The position numbers and the translations under genes were made by a program. Shown here piece by piece: positions 24,947 through 39,291 of a stretch of 64,000 bases of DNA. Positions within the stretch are counted from its first letter, which is position 1; the number at the start of each line of letters is the position of its first letter. Source of the DNA: an uncultured Prevotellaceae bacterium (GTDB lineage Bacteria > Bacteroidota > Bacteroidia > Bacteroidales > Bacteroidaceae); the NCBI GenBank assembly GCA_902761605.1, contig CACWLC010000001.1, positions 1 through 64,000 of the forward strand, in the 5' to 3' direction. Under the pieces are notes generated by a model, which did no database searches, was not told the DNA's origin, and saw only the letters and a list, made by a program, of their open reading frames with translations.

Positions 24947-26875
24947 TTAGTATTCAAGAATCAACGACTGGCGGGCTTTCAGCTCGAAGTTCTTCGAGAG
25001 GTCGTAGTAACGACCAGTGAGGATATCCTTAACCTCTGCGGTGCCCTTTATTACCTCAGCATAACGCTCTACATCGAGTGTTGCGGGCTTAGAAGTGCCA
25101 TTGAGGATAGTGAGAACTGTCTTGCCTTTATACTGGCGGGCGATAACATAGATACCTTTATATGGAATAAACTGTATCATCTTACCTTTTGTGATGACAT
25201 CATTGTTCTGACGCCAGTGGAGCAGACGACTCGTCCATGAGAACATAGCCTGCTCTGCCTTTGAGCGACCCTCCTTAGTGAAACAATTATGCTCATCGCC
25301 TGGGAATCCGCCTGGGAAGTCCTTACGTACATTACCATCAGTTACCTCCTTTGTACCGTTCATCAGCACCTCTGTACCATAATAAAGCTGAGGGATACGA
25401 TTGACGGTAAGCAACAGAGCGAGAGCCTGTTTCAGGGCAAGTGTATCACGTCTGTTACCCAAGAAACGGTCAGTATCGTGGTTCTCGATAAATGCCATCA
25501 CGCTCGATGGGTTTGGATAGAGATAGTCGTAACAGAAAGAGTTATACAGACGATTCAATCCATTCCACCATGCATCTGTCTCTTCGTTCTTTGCCTGATT
25601 CAGCTTATCGAAGAACGAGAAGTCCATAACGGTCTTGAGGTAAGAGTTAGAATCTGAGAGCTTTGAGTCTTTCTGCCAGGCAGCTGTATAGGCAGGTTCT
25701 GTAACCCACGTCTCACCAACGGTATTGAAGTTTGGATATTCCGTATCGATTTCCTTCATCCACTGAGCCATTGCATCAGCATAGGCATAAGGATATGTGT
25801 CCATGCGGATACCATCGATACCAACAGTCTCAATCCACCAGATACTGTTCTGGATAAGATAACGTATCACATGAGGATTTCTCTGATTAAGGTCAGGCAT
25901 ACTGGGTACAAACCATCCCTCAACTGTCTCCTTAAGATCGTACTCTGAAGCATAGGGATCGAGCACAGGAGTAAGCTTATAGCTAGTTTGGAGATACTTG
26001 CTCTTTGCAGGCTCTGAGCCGTCTGAGTTTGCAGTAAGACCAGTCATAGGATCACGACCAGAAGACTCCTCAGTGAGCCAGTCAGGAGTATTGAGCCAGT
26101 CTTTGGAAGGAAGGTCCTGAGTCCAGCGATGCTCGAAACCACTATGGTTGAATATCATATCCATCACTATCTTCAGCCCCTTAGCATGAGCCTCATCACA
26201 GAGCTTGCGATAGTCATCATTAGTGCCAAAGCGAGGATCTACACGATAGTAATCCGTTGTGGCATAGCCATGATATGTAGAAAAACCATTCGCCTGATCA
26301 GGAGAGTCGTTCTCGAGTACAGGTGTAAACCAAAGGGCTGTAACTCCAAGTTCCTTGAAATAGTCAAGGTGCTCACGGATACCATTGAGGTCACCACCAT
26401 GACGCAGAGAAGGCTTTGTACGATCCTCCTTATAGGCTCGCATTCCCTTAATCTGAGGATTGTGGTTTGCACCCTGAGCAAAACGGTCAGGCATAAGCAT
26501 ATAGAGCACATCGGCATTGGTGAATCCCATACGCTTGTCGCCACTCATCTCACGAGCCTTCAGCTGATACTGCACCTTTACCTTACCAAACTTAAGAGTC
26601 ATAGTGCCAGGCTGGGCATCCTTAAGGTTCATATAGATAAGAAGATAGTTGGGTGAATCCAGACGCACAAGACTATCGATAGTGACACCAGGATAATCAG
26701 TGGTGACAGAAGCCACATCACGCACCCCATTGCCATAGACCATCAGCTGAACCTGAGAATTCTTCAGTCCGACAAACCAATCAGTGGGGTCGATTCTATC
26801 AATTACTAACTTCTTTGCTGCACTCATTGTCAATACATTTGCCAACAAGATGGCGAATAATAATGTCCGTTTCAT
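24947..26875 (-). CDS. GH13 neopullulanase/cyclomaltodextrinase-type amylase (SusA-like)
   Basis: This 642-residue exported GH13 enzyme probably hydrolyses maltooligosaccharides, pullulan or cyclodextrins in the periplasm, as SusA does. The signal peptide is about 1-20; an N-terminal Ig-like domain typical of cyclomaltodextrinases spans about 21-115; the (beta/alpha)8 barrel carries nucleophile Asp359 (GIRMDTYPY), acid/base Glu388 (VGETWV) and the transition-state stabiliser Asp467 (ENHDTD); a C-terminal beta domain ends the chain. It is the last gene of the run MFS-malQ-GH97-pullulanase-GH13 and starts 4 bp after the pullulanase stop. Confidence 0.88.
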   Translation of the reverse strand: MKRTLLFAILLANVLTMSAAKKLVIDRIDPTDWFVGLKNSQVQLMVYGNGVRDVASVTTDYPGVTIDSLVRLDSPNYLLIYMNLKDAQPGTMTLKFGKVKVQYQLKAREMSGDKRMGFTNADVLYMLMPDRFAQGANHNPQIKGMRAYKEDRTKPSLRHGGDLNGIREHLDYFKELGVTALWFTPVLENDSPDQANGFSTYHGYATTDYYRVDPRFGTNDDYRKLCDEAHAKGLKIVMDMIFNHSGFEHRWTQDLPSKDWLNTPDWLTEESSGRDPMTGLTANSDGSEPAKSKYLQTSYKLTPVLDPYASEYDLKETVEGWFVPSMPDLNQRNPHVIRYLIQNSIWWIETVGIDGIRMDTYPYAYADAMAQWMKEIDTEYPNFNTVGETWVTEPAYTAAWQKDSKLSDSNSYLKTVMDFSFFDKLNQAKNEETDAWWNGLNRLYNSFCYDYLYPNPSSVMAFIENHDTDRFLGNRRDTLALKQALALLLTVNRIPQLYYGTEVLMNGTKEVTDGNVRKDFPGGFPGDEHNCFTKEGRSKAEQAMFSWTSRLLHWRQNNDVITKGKMIQFIPYKGIYVIARQYKGKTVLTILNGTSKPATLDVERYAEVIKGTAEVKDILTGRYYDLSKNFELKARQSLILEY

Positions 26876-26879
26876 AATT

Positions 26880-28859
26880 TTAATCGTGTATTATTAGAGC
26901 TGATTGTGGATCTACTACAGCCTTGTTACCCTTTAGTTTACCAAGACCTTTCTCATTAATCTGACCATCGCAGCAAACGATGGTGTAATTGCCAGAAGGG
27001 ATATCTACCTTCATCTCAGTCTTTGCAGCATTCAAGATAACAATGATGTTATGCCAGTCATCACGACCTGCATAGTTCTTAAGACGGAAAGCAACGATAC
27101 TCTCAGGAGCATCCAGAAACTCCAGATGCTTCCTCACCAGATTTGCATCGCCAAGACGGAAGGCAGGATGATTCTTGCGAAGAGCTATCAGATCCTGATA
27201 ATATTTGAACACCTGAGGATACTTGGTCTTGTTGTCCCAATTGAGCTGATTGATACTGTCTGGAGATTCGAAAGAATTGTGTACTCCCTTCTTATCACGC
27301 AATAGTTCCTCGCCAGAGAGCATAAATGGCACACCCTGAGAGGTAAACACTGCTGTCTGTGCTAACAGGTCAAGACGGATAAGTTCATCCTCTGTGATAT
27401 TGGGAATGCTTGCCTTAAGACGATCTACAAGACACATATCATCATGACATGAAACATACGACATCATCTGCGTAGGCTCGTTTGCCCAAGGCTCTTTGCT
27501 GTAGTTTACCTTCTTCATATCAACCTGAGGATGAGCGATAGCACCCACGATGCCAAACTTTATCGACTCCTTCTCAGCCTTTCCTCCAAGCCATCCACAC
27601 TCCTTATCATCAGAGAAAGGACCACGAAGGGCATCACGTATCTCATCTGAGAAAGCTGCGATGCCAGGCATGCAGTTGATATTAGCCTTCATACCCAACT
27701 GATCATTAGGCAGACCACACGCTCCTGCACTCCATCCCTCGCCATAGATAAATATTGTGGGATCGATAGCATCTACCGCCTTACGAATCTCGTTCATCGT
27801 CTCGATATCGTGACATCCCATAAGGTCGAAACGCAGTCCGTCGATATGATACTCATTAATCCAGTATTTCACAGATTCTATCATGAATCTGCGCATCATT
27901 GGCTGATCTGAGGCTGTCTCATTACCACACCCCGAGCCATTACTATACTTACCGTCAGAGGTCTTGCGATAATAGTAATCAGGATATGTGCGCTGGAAAT
28001 TAGAATGGTCGATATCATAGGTATGGTTATACACCACATCGAGAATCACACGTATGCCAGCCTTATGAAGAGCCTGCACCATCTGCTTAAACTCACGTAT
28101 ACGTACCTCAGGGCTGTAAGGATCAGTAGAGTATCCACCTTCAGGAACATTATAGTTCACTGGGTCATAGCCCCAATTATACTGAGGGGAGAAATCCTGA
28201 CGTGCAGGAATCACACCCTTTGGGAGGCTCTCATATGCATGTTCGTAATAAAGATCCGGATCGATACGTGTCTCATCCACAGAACCGTAATCATAACTTG
28301 GGAGAATATGGATAGCATTAACACCCAACTGCTTAAGATGTTCGATAGCCCAAGGTTCTGTGAGCGCAAGGAACTTACCTGGATACTTGGCATCTTTCCT
28401 GTTCACGGAGAAGTCACGATGATGCATCTCATAAACCACCAAGTCGGCAGGCGACTTAGTAACTGGGCCCTTGTCGCAGCACCAATGTTCTGGAGAGGTC
28501 TTACTGAGGTCAATGATTGCACCTCGTTTGCCATTCACGCCCACAGCCTTTGCGAATACACCTGGTGTCTCACCCTTACCCATATCGAAGGTATAGTATT
28601 TGCCCATAAGGTCACCCTTGACAGATGCGCTCCACATATCAGGCTCGCCAGTACGTTTCATAGATATGGTCTTGATGGCCTTACCACCTATACCTTCTTT
28701 ATATATACGTACCTTTATGCCTTTAGCCTTGCTTGGAGCAAAGAGCCGGAAGGTGGTCTGCTGAGGCGTATACTCCATCTCATTGAATCTGAAATCGGGT
28801 ACTTGCGCCTGAAGGGTCGTCACTGCCATAACCAGAAACAGGATTAATGCCTTTCTCAT
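26880..28859 (-). CDS. pulA: Type I pullulanase (GH13_14)
   Basis: This 659-residue exported enzyme cuts alpha-1,6 branches of pullulan and branched dextrins. The signal peptide is about 1-18 (TLQAQ), followed by an N-terminal CBM48-like sandwich (about 20-110). The pullulanase signature region YNWGYDPVNYNVPEG is present, and the GH13 catalytic residues are Asp345 (RFDLMG), Glu374 (GEGW) and the Asp of SCHDDM. It lies between the GH97 gene (18 bp) and the SusA-like gene (4 bp). A periplasmic location is inferred because there is no lipobox or sorting tail. Confidence 0.9.
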   Translation of the reverse strand: MRKALILFLVMAVTTLQAQVPDFRFNEMEYTPQQTTFRLFAPSKAKGIKVRIYKEGIGGKAIKTISMKRTGEPDMWSASVKGDLMGKYYTFDMGKGETPGVFAKAVGVNGKRGAIIDLSKTSPEHWCCDKGPVTKSPADLVVYEMHHRDFSVNRKDAKYPGKFLALTEPWAIEHLKQLGVNAIHILPSYDYGSVDETRIDPDLYYEHAYESLPKGVIPARQDFSPQYNWGYDPVNYNVPEGGYSTDPYSPEVRIREFKQMVQALHKAGIRVILDVVYNHTYDIDHSNFQRTYPDYYYRKTSDGKYSNGSGCGNETASDQPMMRRFMIESVKYWINEYHIDGLRFDLMGCHDIETMNEIRKAVDAIDPTIFIYGEGWSAGACGLPNDQLGMKANINCMPGIAAFSDEIRDALRGPFSDDKECGWLGGKAEKESIKFGIVGAIAHPQVDMKKVNYSKEPWANEPTQMMSYVSCHDDMCLVDRLKASIPNITEDELIRLDLLAQTAVFTSQGVPFMLSGEELLRDKKGVHNSFESPDSINQLNWDNKTKYPQVFKYYQDLIALRKNHPAFRLGDANLVRKHLEFLDAPESIVAFRLKNYAGRDDWHNIIVILNAAKTEMKVDIPSGNYTIVCCDGQINEKGLGKLKGNKAVVDPQSALIIHD

Positions 28860-28877
28860 ATTCGTTAGCCTATAAAA

Positions 28878-33538
<4,661 letters not shown>

Positions 33539-33563
33539 AGATCGTCTCCTTATTATTTATTTA

Positions 33564-34862
33564 TCATTTATTCTTTATCACAAACACGCATGCCGAAGCA
33601 ATGAGGAAGCTTACTCCTGCAACAATCATCATCGTTGACTGATGGTGACCTACGAGCGAGAGAACGGCTCCACCACATATTGCGGCAACAATCTGAGGTA
33701 TACAGATGGTACCATTAAACAGGCCGAGGTAAGCTCCCATATGACCATAACCCTGAAGAGCATTAGTAACAAACGTGAACGGCATAGCCAACATTGCAGC
33801 CCAGGCACAACCAATCATCAGGAATGGAATAAACTGCAGATACTGGTCGCTGATATAAGGCACGAGGATAAAGCCGATGGCTCCGATTATCAGACTCAGC
33901 GAATATGCCAGCTTAGTATTCTTAAACTGGGGCAACAATGCAGCCCAGATTACAGAACCCACAGCCTGAACAGCAAACAGAATACCCACCCAGTTGCCTG
34001 CCTCCTGGAATGCCTCGCTGGCAGGATCAGTGGTGTTCCATACTACTTCAGCGATGGCACCAGTAGTATAGTTCCACATATAAAGCATTGCTGCCCAACT
34101 GAAGAACTGCACCAATCCTACCTTCCAGAATGTAGAAGGAGCATTTTTAAGCAATGTGATCCAGTTGGCACTGTCTTCCTTTTCATCCGATACCGGATTA
34201 TACTCAGCATATTCCATAGGATTCCACTCACGAACCTTCGAAGTGGTATAAATCACGCAAAGTATAAGAATAGCTGCTCCTACATAGAATGACCAGATGA
34301 CAGAATCGGGAACAACCCCCTTTTCTGCCACGTTGCTAATGCCGATAAAAGTAAATACAAAGGGGAACACATATCCCATCACACTTCCTGCATTGCACAG
34401 GAACGACTGAATGGAGTAAGCCTTTGCCTTCTGCTTCTCATTTACCATATCACCCACCAGCATCTTAAAAGGCTGCATGGCCATATTGATACTGGTATCG
34501 AGGAACATCAGGGCAATAAGTCCGAAAATCATTGCAGCACTGATGGTCAGGCCTAACGAACCGGAGTTGGGCAACAGACACATTACCAACACTGCCACTG
34601 CTGCTCCGACAAACAGATATGGAATACGACGTCCGAAACGTGTCCAGGTCTTGTCACTCAGTGTTCCGACAATCGGTTGCACAAGTATACCCATCAGTGG
34701 GGGTAAAATCCAGAAATAGCTTAGATTGTGAGGGTCTGCACCCAATGTGGCGAATATTCTCGATATATTGGCCGACTGCAGTGCGTAAGCTATTTGCACA
34801 CCAAAGAATCCGAAACTCAGATTCCATAACTTCCAGAAACTTAAATCAGGTTTTAGCTTCAT
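33564..34862 (-). CDS. MFS maltose/maltooligosaccharide transporter (SLC45/GPH type)
   Basis: This 432-residue inner-membrane protein has about 12 hydrophobic segments. The first helices carry the SLC45-like motif [20 protein letters not shown], and the cytoplasmic loop has [16 protein letters not shown], the MFS motif A region in the form seen in sucrose/maltose proton symporters. It is placed directly before malQ in a starch operon, so maltose or short maltodextrins are the likely substrates. It corresponds to the carriers that complete starch loci in Prevotella and Flavobacterium and is absent from the classical sus operon. Confidence 0.87.
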   Translation of the reverse strand: MKLKPDLSFWKLWNLSFGFFGVQIAYALQSANISRIFATLGADPHNLSYFWILPPLMGILVQPIVGTLSDKTWTRFGRRIPYLFVGAAVAVLVMCLLPNSGSLGLTISAAMIFGLIALMFLDTSINMAMQPFKMLVGDMVNEKQKAKAYSIQSFLCNAGSVMGYVFPFVFTFIGISNVAEKGVVPDSVIWSFYVGAAILILCVIYTTSKVREWNPMEYAEYNPVSDEKEDSANWITLLKNAPSTFWKVGLVQFFSWAAMLYMWNYTTGAIAEVVWNTTDPASEAFQEAGNWVGILFAVQAVGSVIWAALLPQFKNTKLAYSLSLIIGAIGFILVPYISDQYLQFIPFLMIGCAWAAMLAMPFTFVTNALQGYGHMGAYLGLFNGTICIPQIVAAICGGAVLSLVGHHQSTMMIVAGVSFLIASACVFVIKNK

Positions 34863-34896
34863 ATATTTTTTATTTATTATTTATTATTTTTTATTT

Positions 34897-34922
34897 AGCG
34901 TAGCGCTCTTTAGCGTAGCGCT
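34897..34922 (-). repeat. Tandem direct repeat between lacI and the transporter gene
   Basis: The unit TTTAGCGTAGCGCT occurs twice in a row (about 34894-34922) just after the lacI stop. Each unit contains AGCGCT, so the transcript can fold into a small hairpin. It lies in the 59-bp gap before the transporter gene and could act as an intercistronic attenuator or stabiliser. Confidence 0.5.
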
Positions 34923-35947
34923 TATCTCGTCGTTCCTCGTATTATCAGCCTCGTCCTTACCACCCTTTTTTCAACCTTCTCCATCGGCGAGAGACCCTCC
35001 ACCTTATCCATCAGTATCTCTGCTGCCTCTTCTCCAACAAGTCTACCCCGTTGCTCAACGGTGGTAAGCATCGGATCACACGCTATAGCCCTCTGTCCGT
35101 TGGTAAAACCGCATATCTGTATATCCTCTGGAACCTTCAGCCCTGTTTTTTTCACTGTATAGAGTATTCCTATGGCAGTATCATCGTTAACAGCGAAAAA
35201 ACCGTCGGGCCTGTGATCCAAAGCCAGCATCTCCGGCGTAATCGCCTCTGCATCACTACGATTATCGCATATCCTTACTATCGACTCGTCAACAGCTATA
35301 CCATGTTTCAGCAGCGCATCCTTATATCCATTATATCTGTTTTTGGATATCTCCAGCTGCATCGGACTGCCATAGAAAGCTATTCTCCCACAACCAGCCT
35401 CTATCAGATGAGTAACGGCATTATAAGCACCCATATAGTCATCCACCACCACTCTGCTTGCGTTCACGCCTGTACAGATACGGTCATAAAACACGATGGG
35501 GATACCTGCGTCGATAAGTTTCTGATAATGATCGTAGTTACGAGTATCCTTTGCCTGCGACACAATCACACCACTCACCTTCGAGCGATGGAAATTTTCG
35601 CATATCCTTGCCTCCCGCTCATATTTTTCGTCACTCAGCGCCACCATCACATTAAATCCCCTTGCAGCAGCTGCCTCCACTATACCGGTAAGGATGGAAG
35701 AGAAATAATAGTGGGTCAGTTCCGGCACTATCACTCCTATCACCTTCTGGGGCATCACCCTGCTGTATCTCAGAGCCTCACCCAGTGCATTAGGATAAAA
35801 ATTATGTTCGCGTGCGTACGCCTGTATAGCCTTCCTGCGCTCTTCGCTGATACGTGGCGAATCCTTCAGGGCACGTGACACCGTAGCAACGGAAACACCG
35901 AATTCCCGTGCGATATCCTTCATTGTCAATGGTGCTGTCTTCTCCAT
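34922..35947 (-). CDS. LacI family transcriptional regulator of the starch locus
   Basis: This 341-residue protein has an N-terminal LacI helix-turn-helix (TMKDIAREFGVSVATVSRAL, about 7-26), a hinge helix region (NALGEALR) and a periplasmic-binding-protein-like sensor domain (about 65-340). It stands where susR stands in Bacteroides but belongs to another family. It is divergent from susC; the 16-bp palindrome at 36029-36044 lies midway between the two -7 elements and has the CAAACGTTTG core typical of LacI-family sites. The same core precedes the amylase gene. Maltose or a maltooligosaccharide is the expected effector, by analogy. Confidence 0.9.
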   Translation of the reverse strand: MEKTAPLTMKDIAREFGVSVATVSRALKDSPRISEERRKAIQAYAREHNFYPNALGEALRYSRVMPQKVIGVIVPELTHYYFSSILTGIVEAAAARGFNVMVALSDEKYEREARICENFHRSKVSGVIVSQAKDTRNYDHYQKLIDAGIPIVFYDRICTGVNASRVVVDDYMGAYNAVTHLIEAGCGRIAFYGSPMQLEISKNRYNGYKDALLKHGIAVDESIVRICDNRSDAEAITPEMLALDHRPDGFFAVNDDTAIGILYTVKKTGLKVPEDIQICGFTNGQRAIACDPMLTTVEQRGRLVGEEAAEILMDKVEGLSPMEKVEKRVVRTRLIIRGTTR

Positions 35948-35967
35948 CCGTTTTTAGTTTTCTTGTG

Positions 35968-35975
35968 CAAAGATA
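35968..35975 (-). promoter_or_regulatory. -7 element for the lacI gene
   Basis: The minus strand reads TATCTTTG (TAnnTTTG), 20 bp before the start codon. It probably also drives the downstream amylolytic genes, since no other -7 match was seen before the transporter gene. Confidence 0.6.
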
Positions 35976-36028
35976 CAACTTTTAATAATTCACTATTCAC
36001 TATTTTTTTATAAAGTTGACATATATCA

Positions 36029-36044
36029 ATGCAAACGTTTGCAT
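36029..36044. promoter_or_regulatory. LacI-type operator between lacI and susC
   Basis: A perfect 16-bp palindrome, ATGCAAACGTTTGCAT. Its centre is 65 bp from the centre of each of the two divergent -7 elements (35968-35975 and 36098-36105). Confidence 0.8.
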
Positions 36045-36097
36045 ATCTCTAATTACATTTTTACAGAAAAAAAAGAATAACGTATTTGAAAGAATTG

Positions 36098-36105
36098 TAA
36101 TTTTG
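36098..36105 (+). promoter_or_regulatory. -7 element for the susCDEF operon
   Basis: TAATTTTG (TAnnTTTG), 71 bp before the susC start codon. No clear -33 TTTG at normal spacing is visible, which fits a promoter that needs an activator. Confidence 0.6.
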
Positions 36106-36176
36106 CAACGTGAAATTGCGCCAAATCGCGATCAAAACGAAATATAATTATAACGAATTAACTCTAATTAAATGTA

Positions 36177-39100
36177 ATGATGAAGCAGGTAAACATTCAG
36201 TTTCCGCTTAGGATGCTAGGCCTTTTGTTAGGCTTGTTCCTATCGGTAGGTGCCTTTGCTCAGATTGATGTCAAAGGCCATGTGAAAGATGCTACAGGCG
36301 AACCCATTATCGGTGCGACAGTACGTGTGGTTGGAACACAAACAGCCACTATTACTGATTTCGACGGTAATTTCGTACTGAAAGCAAACCAAGGTGCAGA
36401 CATCACAATTTCATACGTGGGTTATCAGAACACCACTGTGAAAGCTGCCCCTAATCTCGAAGTGACTTTAAAGGATGACACTCAAGTTCTTGAGAACATC
36501 GTTGTCATCGGTTATGGTCGAGCAAAGAAATCTGACCTCACTGGTTCTGTAACAGCTATTAAGCCTGATGAAAAGAATCACGGTCTTCAGGTTAATGCCC
36601 AGGACATGATCCAAGGTAAGATTGCAGGTGTTAATGTTACATCTAACGACGGTGCTCCTGGTGGTGGTGCTACAATCCGTATCCGTGGAGGTTCTTCACT
36701 AAATGCTACTAACGACCCTCTTATCGTTATCGATGGTCTGGCAATGGACAATTATGGTGTTAAAGGTCTTTCTAACCCTCTGTCTATGGTTAACCCTAAC
36801 GATATTGAGTCGTTTACTGTCCTAAAGGATGCTTCTGCTACAGCAATTTATGGTAGCCGTGCTTCTAATGGTGTGATCATCATCACAACCAAGAAGGGTG
36901 CAAAGGGACAAGGCGTAAAGGTAAGCTACAATGGTAACGTTTCTATTTCTATGAGAAGAAATAAGATGGAAGCCCTTGATGGTCCAACCTACAAGAAGAT
37001 TATTACAGATATGTATGGAGAGGACAGTGATGAATTCAAGCGTCTTGGATATATTGATGCCGATGGCGTTCAGCAGTTTGCAAACACAGACTGGCAAGAC
37101 CAAATATATCGCACAGCTATCTCTACAGACCACAACATCACTCTTACAGGCTCCATGAAGAACATGCCTTATCGTGTTTCTTTAGGCGTTACAGAGAATA
37201 ATGGTATCATCAAGACATCAAAGTTCAACCGTTATACAGCCAGCATAAGCCTTTCTCCTTCATTCCTTCAGGATCACTTGAAGTTCAACATTAACGGAAA
37301 GGGTATGTATGCTAAGACTCGTTATAATAATGGTGGTGTTGTTGGTGCTGCTGTTTCTATGGATCCAACAAAACCTGTTTGGGGTGGTTTAGATCTTTAC
37401 GATAAGAGTTTTGCAGGATATACGCAGTGGTACAAGACAGCAGAGTATGGTGATTCTGCATGGCCTTATAAACCTAATGACAACGGTACCCCTAACCCTG
37501 TAGCTCTGCTGAATCTCTACAATGACACTGGTCGTTCAAAGACTTTCATTGGTAATATTGAAGCTGACTATGCTGTTCATGGATTTGAGGATCTTCATCT
37601 CCATGTAAACGCTGGTATCGATTATTCTACCGGTAAGTCTGAGCAGGACTACGATCCACACATTGCAAACTACAATAATGCATGGCACTACTATGGATAT
37701 CAGGGCTGGTCTACTCAGGACACATATAACATGCAGCTCTCTATGTATGCCCAGTATATGAAGGACTTCAAGGAGATTCACCATTTTGATGCAATGGTTG
37801 GTTATGAGTGGCAGCACTATCACATTGCAACAGATTGGTATGGCTGTGGCTATTATCCCATGACAAACCCAAATACTCCAGGTGCGACATATAATGCTCC
37901 TGAAACAGAAACAAAGTACAAGAGTGAAAACTACCTCGTTTCATTCTTCGGACGTCTGAACTATGGTTTAATGGACCGTTATCTGCTCACATTCACACTC
38001 CGTGCTGACGGTTCTTCACGATTCAACTGGGATAAGTCTCAAGGCAAAAACCAGCAGTGGGGTATTTTCCCATCAGCAGCCTTCGCATGGAAGATCAAGG
38101 ATGAGCCTTTCCTGAAGAACGTTAACTTCCTCAGCGATGCTAAGATCCGCCTCGGATGGGGTGTTACAGGTCAGCAAGAGGGTATTGGCGATACATATTA
38201 TATTCGTCTCTATACTCCAAACCTCGATCATGCGTTCTATCCAATTCTCGGTGATGGTTCAACCTACCGCCCAGACTCTCGTAATACAGATTTGACATGG
38301 GAGCAGACCACAACATATAACGCAGGTATTGATCTCGCATTCTTCAATAACCGTTGGGAACTTAACTTCGATTACTACTATCGTAAGACCAAGGATCTGA
38401 TCAACTCTGTTTATACAGATCCAGGTAGTGAGTTCCGTAATAAAGTAACAAGTAACGTAGGTTCACTTCACAACACAGGTTTCGAATTCTCAACAATTGT
38501 TCGTCCTGTTCAAACAAAGAACTGGAATTGGGAAGTTAATTATAACCTCACTTACAATAAGAACAGAATTGATGAACTTGTAACCACTGGTGGTACAGAT
38601 GGTTATTACATCCCTGTAGGAGGAATCTCTGGTGGCACAGGTAATACTATTCAGGCTCACACCGTAGGTAAGGCTGCTAATTCTTTCCTTGTTTATCAGC
38701 AAGTGTACGATACTAATGGTAAACCTCTAACAAACACCTTCGTTGACCGCAACGGAAATGGTGTTCTTGATTCTGGTGACCGTTACTATTATTATAAGCC
38801 TGCACCAGATGTTACAATGGGCTTCGGCAGCAAGTTGCAATACAAGAAGTGGGACCTTGGTTTCACCATGCGTGCAAACCTCGGTAACTACGTTTACAAC
38901 AATGCTCTTAGCACACGTTCTGACTTCGGACGTGCGGTACTTAACCGTAATGAATATCTTGAAAACAGAACTGTTGCTGGTTACGAGCTTGGTTTGAGCA
39001 ACTATCTGAACGAAATGTTCATGAGCGACTTCTTCGTATGCAATGCATCATTCTTGAAGCTTGACAACGTAACTCTCGGCTACTCATTCAACCTTGATGG

Positions 39101-39248
39101 TGTTAGCGGACGTGCTTATGTTACAGCTCAGAACATATTTACTATAACAAAATACGACGGCCTCGACCCAGAGGTTAACGGAGGTATTGATAACAACCTC
39201 TATCCCCGTCCATTTACTACTGTTTTGGGTCTGAACCTGAACTTCTAA
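36177..39248 (+). CDS. susC: SusC-like TonB-dependent starch transporter
   Basis: This 1023-residue outer-membrane protein imports maltooligosaccharides with TonB energy. The signal peptide is about 1-28, then a carboxypeptidase-D-regulatory-like domain (about 30-105), a TonB-box-like IVVIGYGRAKKSD stretch, a plug (about 115-235, with LKDASATAIYGSRASNGVI) and the barrel. It is the first gene of susC-susD-susE-susF, and the two downstream SusE/F-type genes make it the starch transporter rather than a generic SusC. Expression probably depends on the LacI-type regulator encoded divergently. Confidence 0.93.
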   Translation: MMKQVNIQFPLRMLGLLLGLFLSVGAFAQIDVKGHVKDATGEPIIGATVRVVGTQTATITDFDGNFVLKANQGADITISYVGYQNTTVKAAPNLEVTLKDDTQVLENIVVIGYGRAKKSDLTGSVTAIKPDEKNHGLQVNAQDMIQGKIAGVNVTSNDGAPGGGATIRIRGGSSLNATNDPLIVIDGLAMDNYGVKGLSNPLSMVNPNDIESFTVLKDASATAIYGSRASNGVIIITTKKGAKGQGVKVSYNGNVSISMRRNKMEALDGPTYKKIITDMYGEDSDEFKRLGYIDADGVQQFANTDWQDQIYRTAISTDHNITLTGSMKNMPYRVSLGVTENNGIIKTSKFNRYTASISLSPSFLQDHLKFNINGKGMYAKTRYNNGGVVGAAVSMDPTKPVWGGLDLYDKSFAGYTQWYKTAEYGDSAWPYKPNDNGTPNPVALLNLYNDTGRSKTFIGNIEADYAVHGFEDLHLHVNAGIDYSTGKSEQDYDPHIANYNNAWHYYGYQGWSTQDTYNMQLSMYAQYMKDFKEIHHFDAMVGYEWQHYHIATDWYGCGYYPMTNPNTPGATYNAPETETKYKSENYLVSFFGRLNYGLMDRYLLTFTLRADGSSRFNWDKSQGKNQQWGIFPSAAFAWKIKDEPFLKNVNFLSDAKIRLGWGVTGQQEGIGDTYYIRLYTPNLDHAFYPILGDGSTYRPDSRNTDLTWEQTTTYNAGIDLAFFNNRWELNFDYYYRKTKDLINSVYTDPGSEFRNKVTSNVGSLHNTGFEFSTIVRPVQTKNWNWEVNYNLTYNKNRIDELVTTGGTDGYYIPVGGISGGTGNTIQAHTVGKAANSFLVYQQVYDTNGKPLTNTFVDRNGNGVLDSGDRYYYYKPAPDVTMGFGSKLQYKKWDLGFTMRANLGNYVYNNALSTRSDFGRAVLNRNEYLENRTVAGYELGLSNYLNEMFMSDFFVCNASFLKLDNVTLGYSFNLDGVSGRAYVTAQNIFTITKYDGLDPEVNGGIDNNLYPRPFTTVLGLNLNF

Positions 39249-39291
39249 ATAGTAAAGCTGAAGTAACGTTAGATTAAAAAGAAATAATAAT

